Below are positions 35,811 through 56,443 of a stretch of DNA of 64,000 nt, piece after piece. Positions within the stretch are counted from its first letter, which is position 1. The number at the start of each line of letters is the position of its first letter. A program made the position numbers and the translations under genes. Where the stretch lies: positions 1-64,000 of the forward strand of contig JAWDGP010006429.1 of NCBI GenBank assembly GCA_033675545.1, given 5' to 3'. This stretch comes from Elysia crispata (Eukaryota > Mollusca > Gastropoda > Plakobranchidae). Under the pieces are notes generated by a model. The model saw nothing but the letters and a program-made list of their open reading frames with translations. It made no database searches and had not been told where the DNA came from.

Positions 35811-38800
35811 TTTTTCAAGACCAACTACTAATCTTGTGATTTGAGAGTCGTTCCCCTTATAATTTGATGTTAGGTATAGATCTATATGATAGTTGAGACA
35901 GTATAAGTTTCCATCTGTCTAGTGTCTATAATTGTTTACATGTGCACATCAACAACTTACAGCTGTGTACCACCGGCATGACAGAGAATCATTAAGTGCG
36001 TGAGAAAGTAAATCAAATTAGGCCCTTAGCACATTTTTCAATATACTTATATCTAGATCTAGATTCTAGATCTAGTTCCATCAATTATTGACAGAAAATA
36101 AATTCGTTTCAACCTGACATTTCAAACCCTAACTTTCTACTTACAATTATAGATTGCACAATATTGGTACACTTTGCATGATCCATAACGTTGAATGATA
36201 GCTAGATCTAGATTAATAAATATATTGATTTCTAGAGAAAGTGGTCCTGCCCTAAAATACCAAGAATCCCATTTAAATAACACTGGATATGAAAAGTATT
36301 GAGCCTGCGGTCCTGCATGGAGGTTAATCTGCGCAGCACATAGTATGCTTGATGCATGAACTGACGGTAAATTTGCAGATATCGGTCCAACTCACTTTAG
36401 GCTTCACTATAATTGTTTCTCGGCGAATTTGAAACTTGAAGTTTCATGGGATTTTAAATATTTATATTTAAAAAAATGTTCATTTGCTAAAAACTATTTG
36501 CATATTAGTACCTTGCTACTTAGTGCATAATGATTTCTCAATCATGTGATTGATTGATTAATTGAACGGTTTTACATTATGCAAGAAGTCTGTTCATAGA
36601 GTTTGACCATGCCAGTGAAGATAGTTTACAGACAATCTAGCAAACCGTGCAGGCATAACGGTTCATGGATACCCTGAAGATAGATCAAGATGTAGGTTCA
36701 CAGAATGGTGTAAATAGTTGTTTGTTTTGGTGTTTGTTTTTTAGAATATAAATTTATTTCATCAATAAGCTGCAGGCAAGGTTTTTGGTGAGTATGAAGA
36801 GCAAAACCTTTGAGGTAAAATGTTTAGCAAACATGAAGAGGTAAAAATAGGACATAGATGAAAAACAGAGGAGACAAAGCAATAGATTAAAGGGTGTCAC
36901 TAACATCTCACACAGACCTCATTACTGTATCTTCTCACTAGAGGCAGCAGATAATTAAGGAGCCCTTTTTTTTCTTTACAATAGATTTGAAGTTACATGG
37001 GTGTGCAATCTGTTCAGCAGACTCGCTTATAATATAAACGTCTCTAATGCTGCTTTTATTGACATGAATCTCCTTTGTTTAAGGATGTCTAAACATGTAC
37101 AGTCATGTTTTGTCACTTTTCTAACACCCAAGTGGTCTCAGTCTCAAAGTAGGCTTCTCATTAAGAGTCTGTGTAAATAAAGGCTGCTATCTTTTATTGA
37201 GAAGATGGGGAAGCTTTTGTTTCTGCTAGTGAAAAAAAAATTGATTGCTGGTGAAATCAAAATGCTTGCCACTAGAAAGAGAGATAATCAGTCACATTCT
37301 CTTAGTCCTGTGGCTGATTTATTGTGTAAAAAAAACCCCCAAAAAACAACAACAACAAAAAATCTTTATGCATTGTTAAACAATGCAGCAATGCAGTTGA
37401 TCCAATATTAGTAAAACCACCAATAGGAAAACTTTACATGTTTACCCCATTAACACTTTTGAAGAAGTTCATCTCTTTTTTTTTTGCCTGTTAGGCACTA
37501 ATTACTAGCATTCCACAAATATGATGCACTACCCAAAATACTTTTAGCTGGATGGACAGAGGAAAACTGTTTAATAGCATTTGCTGATAATCATAATATT
37601 GCCCAGTAAAGGTGTATACCAGTGACTCTTCTTGGAGGCTTATTGGCGAGCCTTTGATGTACAGTAATATGCATGTACACATGCGAAGCTGTCACTGGTT
37701 AGAATCTCAACTTGTATGATCATTGTTTTTTTTGTTTTTTTTTTTTTTGCCTCCTTTAATTGTATCTATCGCATCTAGTTGAGACTTTAAAGGAGTGGCA
37801 TACCCTTGAACATACCCTTGAATGACATCATTAATAAATCAATCATTCCATAAAATGCAACGAATCAATTATGACTTTCTTAAATTATGTGCTGAATGCC
37901 TATGTTTGTGGGTTGTTTTTTTATATCAAGCTATTCACAATTCAATTCCTGCGAAAAATCCATCATGAATACCAATGTGTAATTTTTACTATGCCTGTCA
38001 GAGTCATCTCCAGGTGCATAAAGATTGAATACCCCAAACCACATGAAAATGTAACTTTTTCTACTAAATAAATGTTTTCCAATACATTTTTTCTATTTGG
38101 TCCTAAGATCACAGTGAGTGTGAGACTCTCTCGTGAAATTTATATTCCTGAATTTACTCTTAATAGCTTTTATAATATACCCCTTCAAAAAAAAAAAATT
38201 AAAAAAAGACACAAGTAAAATCCAAAATACCAATGCTGTTTTGATTTTATGCATTCTATTAGACTGAAGATCTGCTAGCTCGTGTGTGTCTTTTTGCCGA
38301 ATTATATTTGTTGCATTCAAGCATAATTTATATGACTGACATAGATTGTCGAATCATCTATTCTGTGAAACTAAGGATTTGCTTGTTTGACTGGGACTGT
38401 TTGGTGCGTCATTTTTTAGCCCTCTTCAAATCCTCATCTTGAGTTGTGCAGGAAGCCAGAGATCACGTCGTAAAACGTTACTTTCTCCTATGCTTTAGTT
38501 GTCATTTGTCTGTTGTCACAAGACGTTGCGTTTCATCATCGCTTTCATAGTTTTGGCTTGTGGCCGTTGTAGCAGTGTTGAACGTATAAATATATAAATT
38601 TTTTGTATTTTTTTTTTTTTTGGTTAACTGGAATAAAAAGCTGAAGTTTTTCAGTCAAGCTAATAAAATAGAAGCTCATATGGGTCTTGACATTCAACAT
38701 CAGCTTTCTGAAAATTGATTTTTGTCTTCTGTATAAACGAATAAAATTTTTTTAATAAATTAAAACAAAAAATTATTGCCATAAGTGTAATACTGTTACG

Positions 38801-41800
38801 TAATGGTTTTGTCCAAGTTGAAGTTATTACGTTTGCGCGTCTCGCCAAACTATTTAAGAAATGTTCTAACGCTCCGTTTTCAGTTGTACGTAGACTATAA
38901 GCCCACGGCACAGTATTCAATAATTGGATCAGAATAGATACTAGATCTTACCGGTAAGAGTGCGCAGAGCAGATTGATTTTTCATTCAATGTATTATTTA
39001 GGCACTGGCATTGGAATGCTGAAGTCCTTTGAATAGTAGACATGGGTACAACACCGTTAGCAGTACGTCCTTTTTCTGCCTCTATGTCAACACGCAGCGA
39101 TGCCATTGTAACGCTTGTTGAACCTGCCACACTCCCACTGAATTAACAGGAGGATCTTGTAATGGAACTGATCAGCCGGGACATTTATGTATTTTTTAGC
39201 ATATTTTTCAGTGTCAACATTGCTTTGTGGATCTGAAGTGTGTTTCAAGTACTGATAATAAAAATTTTAGATACATGTATATAGTACATGTATGTAGTAT
39301 GTTCTTTTCAAGCGGAAAACTGAAGAACAACATGTTATAGCATAAATTCCCTAGTCAGAGATTGCATCTGTGATGTATTAAACTTTTGAACGTAGCTTAT
39401 TTTAATGATCGTATTTTGTGAAAAAAAAAAAAGACTTGATTTTATCTATGTGGTCGCACACGTAACGCCCGTGTACCACATGATGTGATATATTGCCAGT
39501 TCAGAGCAAGATTACCCGAAGTCGTGAAATTTATCACCACACTTTGGGCACTTTTGCTGCTGATGGGCCCCGTGTTTGTATCATTCATGTGATGAGAAAT
39601 TCAGTGATTGCGTGTTTCAGACGCTACAGCTGTGTGCTGTAACTTGTTTATTAATCGCCATAGCCTACTGCGAACTGGAGCTAGCAGCAATCAACGTGAC
39701 TGAATCACTTATTTGCGATACCAGACTGTCTTCAAATTGAAGTGCACCTCGCAATCCATAGTGGATTGCCATCCGCGTCCGGCCTCGGGGATACTGTCGA
39801 TTTTAATTGACAATCGAAAGTCAGTTCACTGCAGGCGAATTACAACCTCTTTAATGTGATTATGCTTGAAGTTTTCCAACCAAAAGAAACTTTTGCCATC
39901 CGGCCTGGTGAGAAATTGTGCGTACTAATACGACACAAATCAAATTGTCAGTAGAAAAGAGAATTCAAATAGATCACTAGTCTTGTACTACAGGGTGAGC
40001 ATGCACCACCACCATTAATTTTCACCTTGATCCGTCGAATCATCTAGAATGACAGTAAATACAGCCTAAAAGAAAGACGAAAGCGAGCCTCATAAATTAT
40101 AACCGGTCGCTGAAACATGGTTTCATACTGCAACTTCGCTCATAGATATAGCTAGAAATAGTTACTTAGTGACAGAAATAGTCAGCAGAGGATTCAGATT
40201 TATCAAACTATACATGGTTGCACCAATTTCCAATCCGCTAGCTCAACAATGTTCTTCGAGCAATGACGCATTGGGTCAACGAAGATTGAGATACATACGA
40301 GATGCATGGTAATTTCGCAGCAATCTTATTTTTCCACTTCGAGCAAGGCTTTTTATGCCAGTTATTTGCGAAGCTGGTGGAACACAATTTCGGCTTTACA
40401 TTTCTAAGTGATATACTTTACTCTTAGTTTCTTACTTAGAGCTTCGTAACTGGAAGAGGAAGCCAATAATTGAACAACTTAGATTAAATCTACCGTGTCA
40501 TGACAAACTCCATAATAAAAGTACTCCTATGCTTCCGGTACTTTTCTTTATCTTTTTTTTTTTCCCTCAAACTCCATCACCTAGTTGTCTGGCTTAATTC
40601 GTGCATGATACTTCGTGTAAGATGTGAAGGAGTATAGACGACGTAGCGTTGGCAAATTTTATGATATCAACAGAGAGCCTGAGTGCATTTTAATCATTTA
40701 CGCGGATTTGGAAATAGAGTCATGCACTGAAGAGTCACTTAAGATGCAAGACGAGAAGAAAGATATAAAACAATAAAGTAATAGCGAAAAAAAAGGTTTT
40801 TTTTATGCCGCTGCAGGTCTCGAAACATTCCAAACTCAATAGAAATCATGTTTTATCACCCCAGATCCGCCGCAACTGCCATATCAAGAAATTAGTTTTT
40901 ACCCCTAACGAAGAAGCAAGTCCTCCATAATCTCTATTATAGATTTTCTTCACTCTTAGGACAGTTTCGCTTAACGGAAATTAATTGTGATCTGTTTAGA
41001 ACCAGTTAATGGGCGTTGTTTAGGAGAAGAGACTATTTCTCCCCATTGAATACACCACACGTATTATGCCTTACACCTATTAAGCGTGAGATGCCTAGCC
41101 TATCCCCCCTCCCCCCACCCCCTTAAAAAATAAATGAATAAATAAAACATAACAGAAAAATGCTGGACCCGGTTTTTTCACTACGATTTTTCTTTCTTTC
41201 ACTGAAGGGAACACACACAGGTTGTATCTTTTTAACATCGTCATTAATTTACAATTGGTAGAATTTTCTGTTCCTAAAATCTGATCCCAATACCGTTATT
41301 TTTTTATGTAGTAGAAGGCGAATTCATACAGCCTGAGCCTGTAAACCACATGCTTAGAGACGACTATCTTACATTTGAGTAGAGTCGCTAGTCTCACACT
41401 AGAGGCTTTTCTTATACTACAAGTGTGAAAGACGCCATGAACTTCGAGAAATAAATCCACCATTCACAGCTTTGCTGCCTCATTAATTTTATTAAGTGCT
41501 AATTACAGTTTTAAGAAGAAATAACGTTGGGGTGGCTATTTGTACGCCTCCTCCTCTATTTTCCAAGAAATCTTATACCAAGAGGAATAGGATCCAAAAC
41601 TGCGACCTGGTTTGCCATTATGATACAGCCCTTCATTTTTTATTACCGGTATAGATAAAACAGTAATTGAGATAGAGTTATTTACAAAACATGTTTTTCA
41701 GAATCCTAAATATTTCACTTTTATCATTAACCAGTTCGATTTCGAGGTTTTCAACAATTCTACTGTTAAATGCGGGCTATGATTGATGTGCCTTTATTAT

Positions 41801-44800
41801 ATGCTGTTAATAATTCTGCCCAATGTATGCACAAACTTACTAAGAACTAAGTCCGCTATCTTGCAAACACCTTTATTAAGACAATTTTTTTTCTTTTCTT
41901 TTTTTTTTTTTTTATTGCAAATATCAATTTATTGCTAAGGCTTCAGTGTTTGCTCATACAGCCACACAACTGATTTTTTGGAGCCCGGCTAGTCGGAAAC
42001 TCTTGGCTGTGGCAAGAACAAAAAAAAAAAAATACTGTATAGGCTTTCAGGGTGAAGAGAGGGGATTTAATTCGCTATATATCTCTTATCTTGAAAATGT
42101 TATTTTATTTTACATTTTCTCAATAAGTGTATTTTGCGTTTATCAGCAATTCCTGAGCATGTTGAGTATAACACAGGTGTGATCACCAATAATAATAAAC
42201 GTTAGCCACATAAATTCTACACTGACTTTGAAGCTTAAAAGTAAACACAATTTTAAAAAAAATGGATAAAGAAGACAATATTGGCCCTTCGACGTTGTGG
42301 ACTTTTATTATACATGTATAGAGAGGCTAGGTCTCTGGTGTTATGGAAGAATGTATTGGGCTTGGGTTTCCTTATCTTCGGTTTCCGTTTCCTTTGGTCC
42401 GCCAAGTCTGTCTGTGGCCGCAATAGCTCTTGATCTCACTCCAGGTTAACTACAGGGGGGTTAGTGCTAGGGCTAAGCCCTCGCCACAATGCGGCGTCCT
42501 CGTGTCCACTACGGTGATCGATCGGGTGTGGATCTATTATTGAAAGCAACTCACTGCAAACTTAGCGCTGCTCCTTCCTGATTGTGTCTGGGGATAATAC
42601 GGGAGGGTACAGAAGTGGAATGGTAATTGGTATGTTTACAATTCTCCGTACATGTAGTTATATTCTGGATTCGCGGAATGGGAAAAAAAGGCGGGAGGGA
42701 GGAGGGGGAAGGCATTGATAGGGTCAAGTAACAGTATTGATCTAAAGTCGGCTAAATGTGTAGATGTAAGAAACTTTCGTTTCCGATTAAGTTAACGTAA
42801 CTTTTCTGGTAATGGTGAGTTTGCTTTGGGTATTTTGATTTTCGGGTTTTGTGGAATACAGAATATAAGGCAGTGGGGCAAGGGTTTAAAAAAAAAAAAA
42901 AGAGGGCGAGAGAGAGAGAGAGAGAGAGAGGAAAGGAGATCTCCGCAGAACAACCGGATTGGATGGGTTCCACGTACCGATATCACACAAATAACACAAG
43001 GTGTAGGCTGCTAGTCGCACCCGGTGTTTCACTGGGAACTTAGCCTACTTGATTCCTTTGTCGAGTTGGTCATATACAAATTTTCGCATTTTTCTACTCA
43101 GGTACCATAGTGTTCATTCTTAACATCTCCTATGTCTCTCCCAAAATCTTGAAGGTAAATTGCTTCGATGCTTTGTGCTTTTTTCATTGCTGAGACTTTG
43201 TAAAGATCCATTATATGATCGGATATATTGTTTTTCTTTACATTTGGTGGTAGATTGCTTGCGGTGTTGGTTTTACACTGTTCTCATCATTATTTTGGGC
43301 TGCCTTGATATTTGTGTCGACTTAAAGAATCATAGCAACCAACTGTACTTTTTTGTTGCTGAAAGTAAGATGTTATGTTTTTTTTTTTTTTTTAATTTAA
43401 TCTAATTTTAAAGATTTAAAATTACTCCAACACTTGCGATAATCACTAGCTATAGGTTTTATTGAAATTAACCTCGTGTTTTAACAGTTAAACGAAACGA
43501 AACACATTGATTTTAGTTTCAAAGCAAGCTCAATGCTTCTTTTTCATGCTTGCTGAAAAGTCAGATTTCGGCTTAACATTGTTTGGGATAACCCCGTTAT
43601 ATCATTTCTAAAAAGGTCCCTGTCAGGCATTAATCTTTTTCAATGTGTCAAGTATGTATGCACGCGCCCATTCATTGGTCTCTATATCCGTTAGGATTTT
43701 TCTTTTTTGCCTTGATTTTGCATGTAATGTATTTTCTTTAAATCCTTTTTAGATCTTTGAAACCAGTAACATAAGATTGATTGTAAACTTTTTATAGAGA
43801 GATTATCAATGCGTTCGCTGTTTTATACTTGTATGGATCGATACTTCATATGTACCCTAGCGGACACTCGAGTTTTAAAAATAATGTCAGCATTGGTGCA
43901 TTTCGCTGGTTAAATTGAATAGGCCATGATCATAAATCAAACAGCGGATCACCCCTTCCTATATGAACAAAATTTGGTTAGGTAAAGCCCCAATTTTTTT
44001 TAACAGCGCCCCCAATCATAATCATGATTTTTTATGTTTTCTTTTCGTGCGTAGAGTCTGATTTAAAACTATCTTTATTTTGATATTAATTTTACTTTGC
44101 TATTATTTTTTATGTTTAAATCTTGCTGCTCTGGTTTCTTATGTGACATTTCTATGAAACGTAAATGTTTATTATTTTTTTAAATTACAAATCTGAAGCC
44201 GGATTTATGTCGAGCATGATTGATCTTGCTATGGTAGAAGCACTTTTATATGCCAAATAAAGTATAGCATATGCTGCTGCATGCGAAAAGTTCTTATTTA
44301 ATATTTCTCTTTTCTTTTCAACAGTCTTTGTAATTCACGAAGGGTTATTCTCCTTTTTTTAAAAATTGGACTGCTATATTTTCTTAATCTATTAATACAT
44401 GAAAGAGTTTTTGTAATTATCCCCAAATTCAGTCAGAAAAAAAAAAACCCATTGATTTTCTATCCGCATTGTCACCGGAAATGCCAGTAGGCCTTACCCT
44501 CACTAATCCTTTTATTGAAGGATTCTCACCTTTATTTATTGACATTTTTTCCCCATAGGACTGTTGAAAAGTCAAAACTGAATTAATTTTTGAAACTATC
44601 TTTTAATTTATCTTTATCCAGGTAATGAGGTTAATTTTGTAGAAAGTGTCACACACTTCTATGAACTGGGACGAGCCGAAACAAAACCAGTGGCGACCAG
44701 CCCTGGCGCCTGCTCTACGCTTGCTGCGCCCCTCTCCACTCCATTAAACCTTTGTCTCTGACTCCACAAGGCGACGCCGTGCCGCAGACAAGGACAGAAA

Positions 44801-45180
44801 CCAACCAATATTTTAGGCATCTGGGAGCTGGGCCGTTTGAAAAGCGTCGGCATAGCATAGACAATGCCCTGTTTGATATACCACAGCCTCATTGTTTGAG
44901 GAAATTGCCAACCAACCTACAAAGATACTACGAAATAGCGACGCTTCGGTTCTGTAGGATAGGATTAGGACTATCTGCTGCCAAGAAATTCAAGGAATTT
45001 ACAATAACCCTTCTTACAAAGGATTGTCTACAATAGACTCTCTGCATCTCTGAGTCTAACTGACGCAGATAACGAGAGCATGCGATGTGTTATCGCCGAT
45101 GTTTTATCTTATAACTTGCGCCTCTCAACTCAGGAGGGATATTGATCTTTCAAACACGAGACACTGATGCAGTTGATTCT
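35811..45180. other. Unassigned interval between MED28 and THG1L
   Basis: More than 9 kb upstream of both genes. It holds homopolymer tracts, a GA microsatellite (42,909-42,930) and several open frames without recognisable homology, for example the minus-strand stretch around 38,960-39,115 reading MASLRVDIEAEKGRTANGV. No exon chain could be built. Promoters of MED28 (right of 35,810) and THG1L (left of 45,181) should lie here but no core element is obvious. Confidence 0.4.
42909..42930 (+). repeat. (GA)n microsatellite
   Basis: About 22 bp of GA repeats after an A run and GGGC. Confidence 0.9.
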
Positions 45181-53627
<8,447 letters not shown>

Positions 53628-54162
53628 CATTTAAAATTGTTATACTTATAATTACATTTGTATTGCTGAAAATCATGTAAAATTTAGTTGTGATCTATGT
53701 TTTGCAATACATGGGTAAACTAATTGGTATGAATGTGATCAAAATTATATAGTCTTCTTTTATATATTACATTTTCATGAAAAAAATCTCTACACAAAAT
53801 GCAGATTTTATGAAATGAAATGCTTCCTTAGAGAGAGAAACTCTTAATATACAAATCTTTATATGCAAAATACAAGCTTAGTGCAAGGCTAGTCCAAGAA
53901 GACTACCTTTACAGATGCATTTATTATTATTTGATGTCATAAAGCATTTTGACTATTAAAATTTTTGCCACATTTGAATGTGCTTTGTTTTTCCTTAAAA
54001 TTTTTGTGTGAGAATGCATCATTCAATTTCCTGTGACATGAGATGCCCTGAACAGGAAAAAAAAAAACAATTGTGTCTTCTTTACTCAATCTGCATTTTA
54101 CCTGTCTTGTCTCAAGACGTACAGTTTGTACTGAAATTGGTACGCACATTTTCTTGTCTTTT
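53628..54162 (+). other. THG1L 3' UTR and flank
   Basis: AT-rich, with ATTAAA at 53,955-53,960 as the likeliest poly(A) signal before the transposon. No other coding frame. Confidence 0.55.
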
Positions 54163-54166
54163 TTAA

Positions 54167-56439
54167 CTCTTGGGTGGCCGGATTAAATTTTCGCTGATTA
54201 TCCCCCATGGCCAGATTAATTTCAGGTAAATAATAGGAAAATATATGGCATTAGAAGAAAAATCATAAAAAATAAAGTATACAAGATACAGTTATGTATT
54301 ACCCATCAAAATGATTGGAATTGGACAGGCAAATATACTATGATAAGAAAAAGAGCAGAAAAAGTGATTTGACTTACCAATCCTTGATATTTTAATGATT
54401 TTACTGCGAATAATCCATTTTCGTGTGGTATGTCTCAAAGCACCCGGGCACACAGAGGGGCACTTTACAATATTTGCATTGAAAAGTTGTTTGTTTTCTT
54501 TTGTATCCATCTCTCTTGGTATATGCAGCATTACATACCACACAGTCTCTAGATGGATGCTTTCTTTTTGCCCCTTCTTTCGCCTCCATATACACTGGGA
54601 AATGACCGAGGTTCAGATTGAGCCTTTCAGGAGGATTAGAAATTTTCCTACCACTGCTGGAAGGTCCAGGATTGTTCTGGGCTTCATTCATGAGCCTCCT
54701 GACAATTTCAAGTCTAAACTGGTGATGGCTTACTGGTTTCTGAACTGATTTCTGGTATAAAATATATGCCATGCATAGTGCACCGACAAAAAGATGGAAA
54801 AAAAATTTCTTCCACCATTTCACACTCTTCCTCACACATGAGTAATTTTTTATAATTTGGTCATGCACATCTACCCCATTCATATGCTTTACATAGTCAA
54901 CAATTGCCTCTGGTTTTTTTTATGTTGTTACCTTCTTTATCTGTTTTGTTGAAGACTACCATGGTTGCTTTGTGCACAGTTGACAATATGTTCACATCTC
55001 TCTTGTCATGAAACTTTAGTGCGAGCAAATTATCTTGTTGTCTGTAAACACAATCACCTGGTTGTAATTTTATTTTTTGCCGCATAATTTGGGGCATGTT
55101 TTTTCTGTTAGTTCTAACAGTACCACAGGCGCCCGTGCCTAGTAGTGTTAGTTCATTGAACAGTTCAGGGGAGTTATAATAGTTATCGAGATAGACATGG
55201 TGACCTTTGTGAAGCAGACCGCAGTAAGCAAGTAAGCCTACAACAATTTTTGTGGTTGTAGAACACTCATCTGGTAGATCAACAAGTTCATGATAGGGTG
55301 TTTCTTCTGTACTGCCTGTGTACACATTCATTCCAAGCAGATAGCCTGTGTCGGACTCGTTAACTTCATAAATCTTGATACCAAATTTTGCTGGCTTCAT
55401 CGGGTTATACACTTTAAATCGTAGCCTACCTTTGTAAGGACAGGTTGCCTCATCAAAACTAAGATTTTGTGAGGGTGAATAAGCATCTAAATACTTCTGC
55501 CTCAAGTGTGAATAGAATGGCCTAACTTTGAAAAGTGGATCTGATCCGTCATCATTTTCATTGTCGTTGATGTGAAAATTCCACAAAATACTTTCGAATC
55601 GCTTTAGACTCATATTCTTTGAAAAAAATGGAGTGATTGTTTCAACATCAGTTGTCCAAAATTCCCTAAGATTGTCTTTCCTAACAAGACCAGTATTTAT
55701 TAGAAGGCCTAGAAACACTTTCATCTCATCTAATGTCAGTTCTCTCCATGATCTTAGTCTAGAATGTTCAGGAAGCTCATGCGTAACGTCCAGCTTACTC
55801 AGTACATACATATTTGTTTGGTCCACCCAATCCTGAATTATTTAATCAGGAAAGAAAAATTTAAAGAATTCAGATGGTTTTGGATCATCTGAAAGGTCAA
55901 TCTTTACCTCAGAAGTCCCAGTAAATGGCTCAACAAGCGGTGGGTTTGAGGCACATAACCAACCCTCATCCTCATCTTCTTCAATAATTCTGTTACTAGG
56001 GGCTTGTATGATATCTTCAGTCCTGATTATTTCACCATTTTGATCAGTCAAAACCTCCTCTAGATCTAATAACACTTCTTCTTCATCACTATCATCATTA
56101 TCAAAGAATTCCATCAACATTTCATGGGCCGTAGTAGTGTCAAACCGAGCCATAATGAAGACTCAACTCAAAACTCGACAAGAAAATCTAGATCTATCAA
56201 CAGTCAAACCGAAAGTGTAAACATGGGGTATGAAATCAACCTAGCTATCAGAATGAGTCACCAAACTAAGCCTTGACCTTCCTAGAACACAGTTCATAGC
56301 AGTAAAGGTGTCTCAGATATAAACAAAGAAGTGTGTAGGGCACTAAACAGACGAGTATCTGTTCGCAACAATTGTCGCGAGCGCCGCTAGATTGAAGTAT
56401 ATACGGCCGCAACAATTGTTGCGAGCACCGCTCTAGGAG
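54167..56439 (-). mobile_element. piggyBac-family DNA transposon, nearly complete
   Basis: 2,273 bp bounded by the target TTAA on both sides (54,163-54,166 and 56,440-56,443). The terminal repeats CTCTTGGGTGG and CTCCTAGAGCGG are imperfect inverted copies. Each end also has two subterminal repeats. The left end has TGGCCGGATTAAATTTTC and TGGCCAGATTAATTTC. The right end has two 25-bp copies at 56,364 and 56,408 built on the palindrome CAACAATTGTTG. The transposase runs on the minus strand from 56,153 to 54,401. It sits 540 bp past the THG1L stop, between the convergent THG1L and EXOC6 genes. Confidence 0.94.
54401..56153 (-). pseudogene. piggyBac transposase with one stop and one frameshift
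   Basis: A cut-and-paste transposase of the DDE_Tnp_1_7 (PGBD) type. The first part is acidic (FFDNDDSDEEEVLLDLEE) and ends at an in-frame TAA after FKFFFPD. The same frame resumes with IIQDWVDQTNMYVLSKLD and the catalytic core: NLSFDEATCPYKGR (first Asp), HHVYLDNYYNSPELF (second Asp). At KEGNNIKK an extra A in an eight-A run (near 54,917-54,924) shifts the frame. The other frame continues DYVKHMNGVDVHDQ (third Asp) and a C-terminal Cys-rich finger, DCVVCNAAY...FQCKYCKVPLC, expected for the family. With only two lesions the copy is young, but it cannot make a full protein as it stands. Confidence 0.93.
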
Positions 56440-56443
56440 TTAA

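Noticed and set aside
40624-40776. 50-codon frame containing CILIIYADLEIES, faintly like the start of a family B DNA polymerase of a Polinton-type fossil
   Set aside because: Only one short motif, no other part of such an element nearby and no terminal repeats; too weak to call.
44659-45036. Overlapping open frames on both strands upstream of THG1L
   Set aside because: Moderately GC-rich DNA with no recognised motif or splice pattern; may simply be the THG1L promoter or 5' UTR area.
45142-45180. Upstream extension of the THG1L frame to 45,142
   Set aside because: The codon there is TTG; the first ATG in frame is 45,181.
54395-55836. Plus-strand frames of 67-117 residues
   Set aside because: Antisense shadows of the piggyBac transposase.
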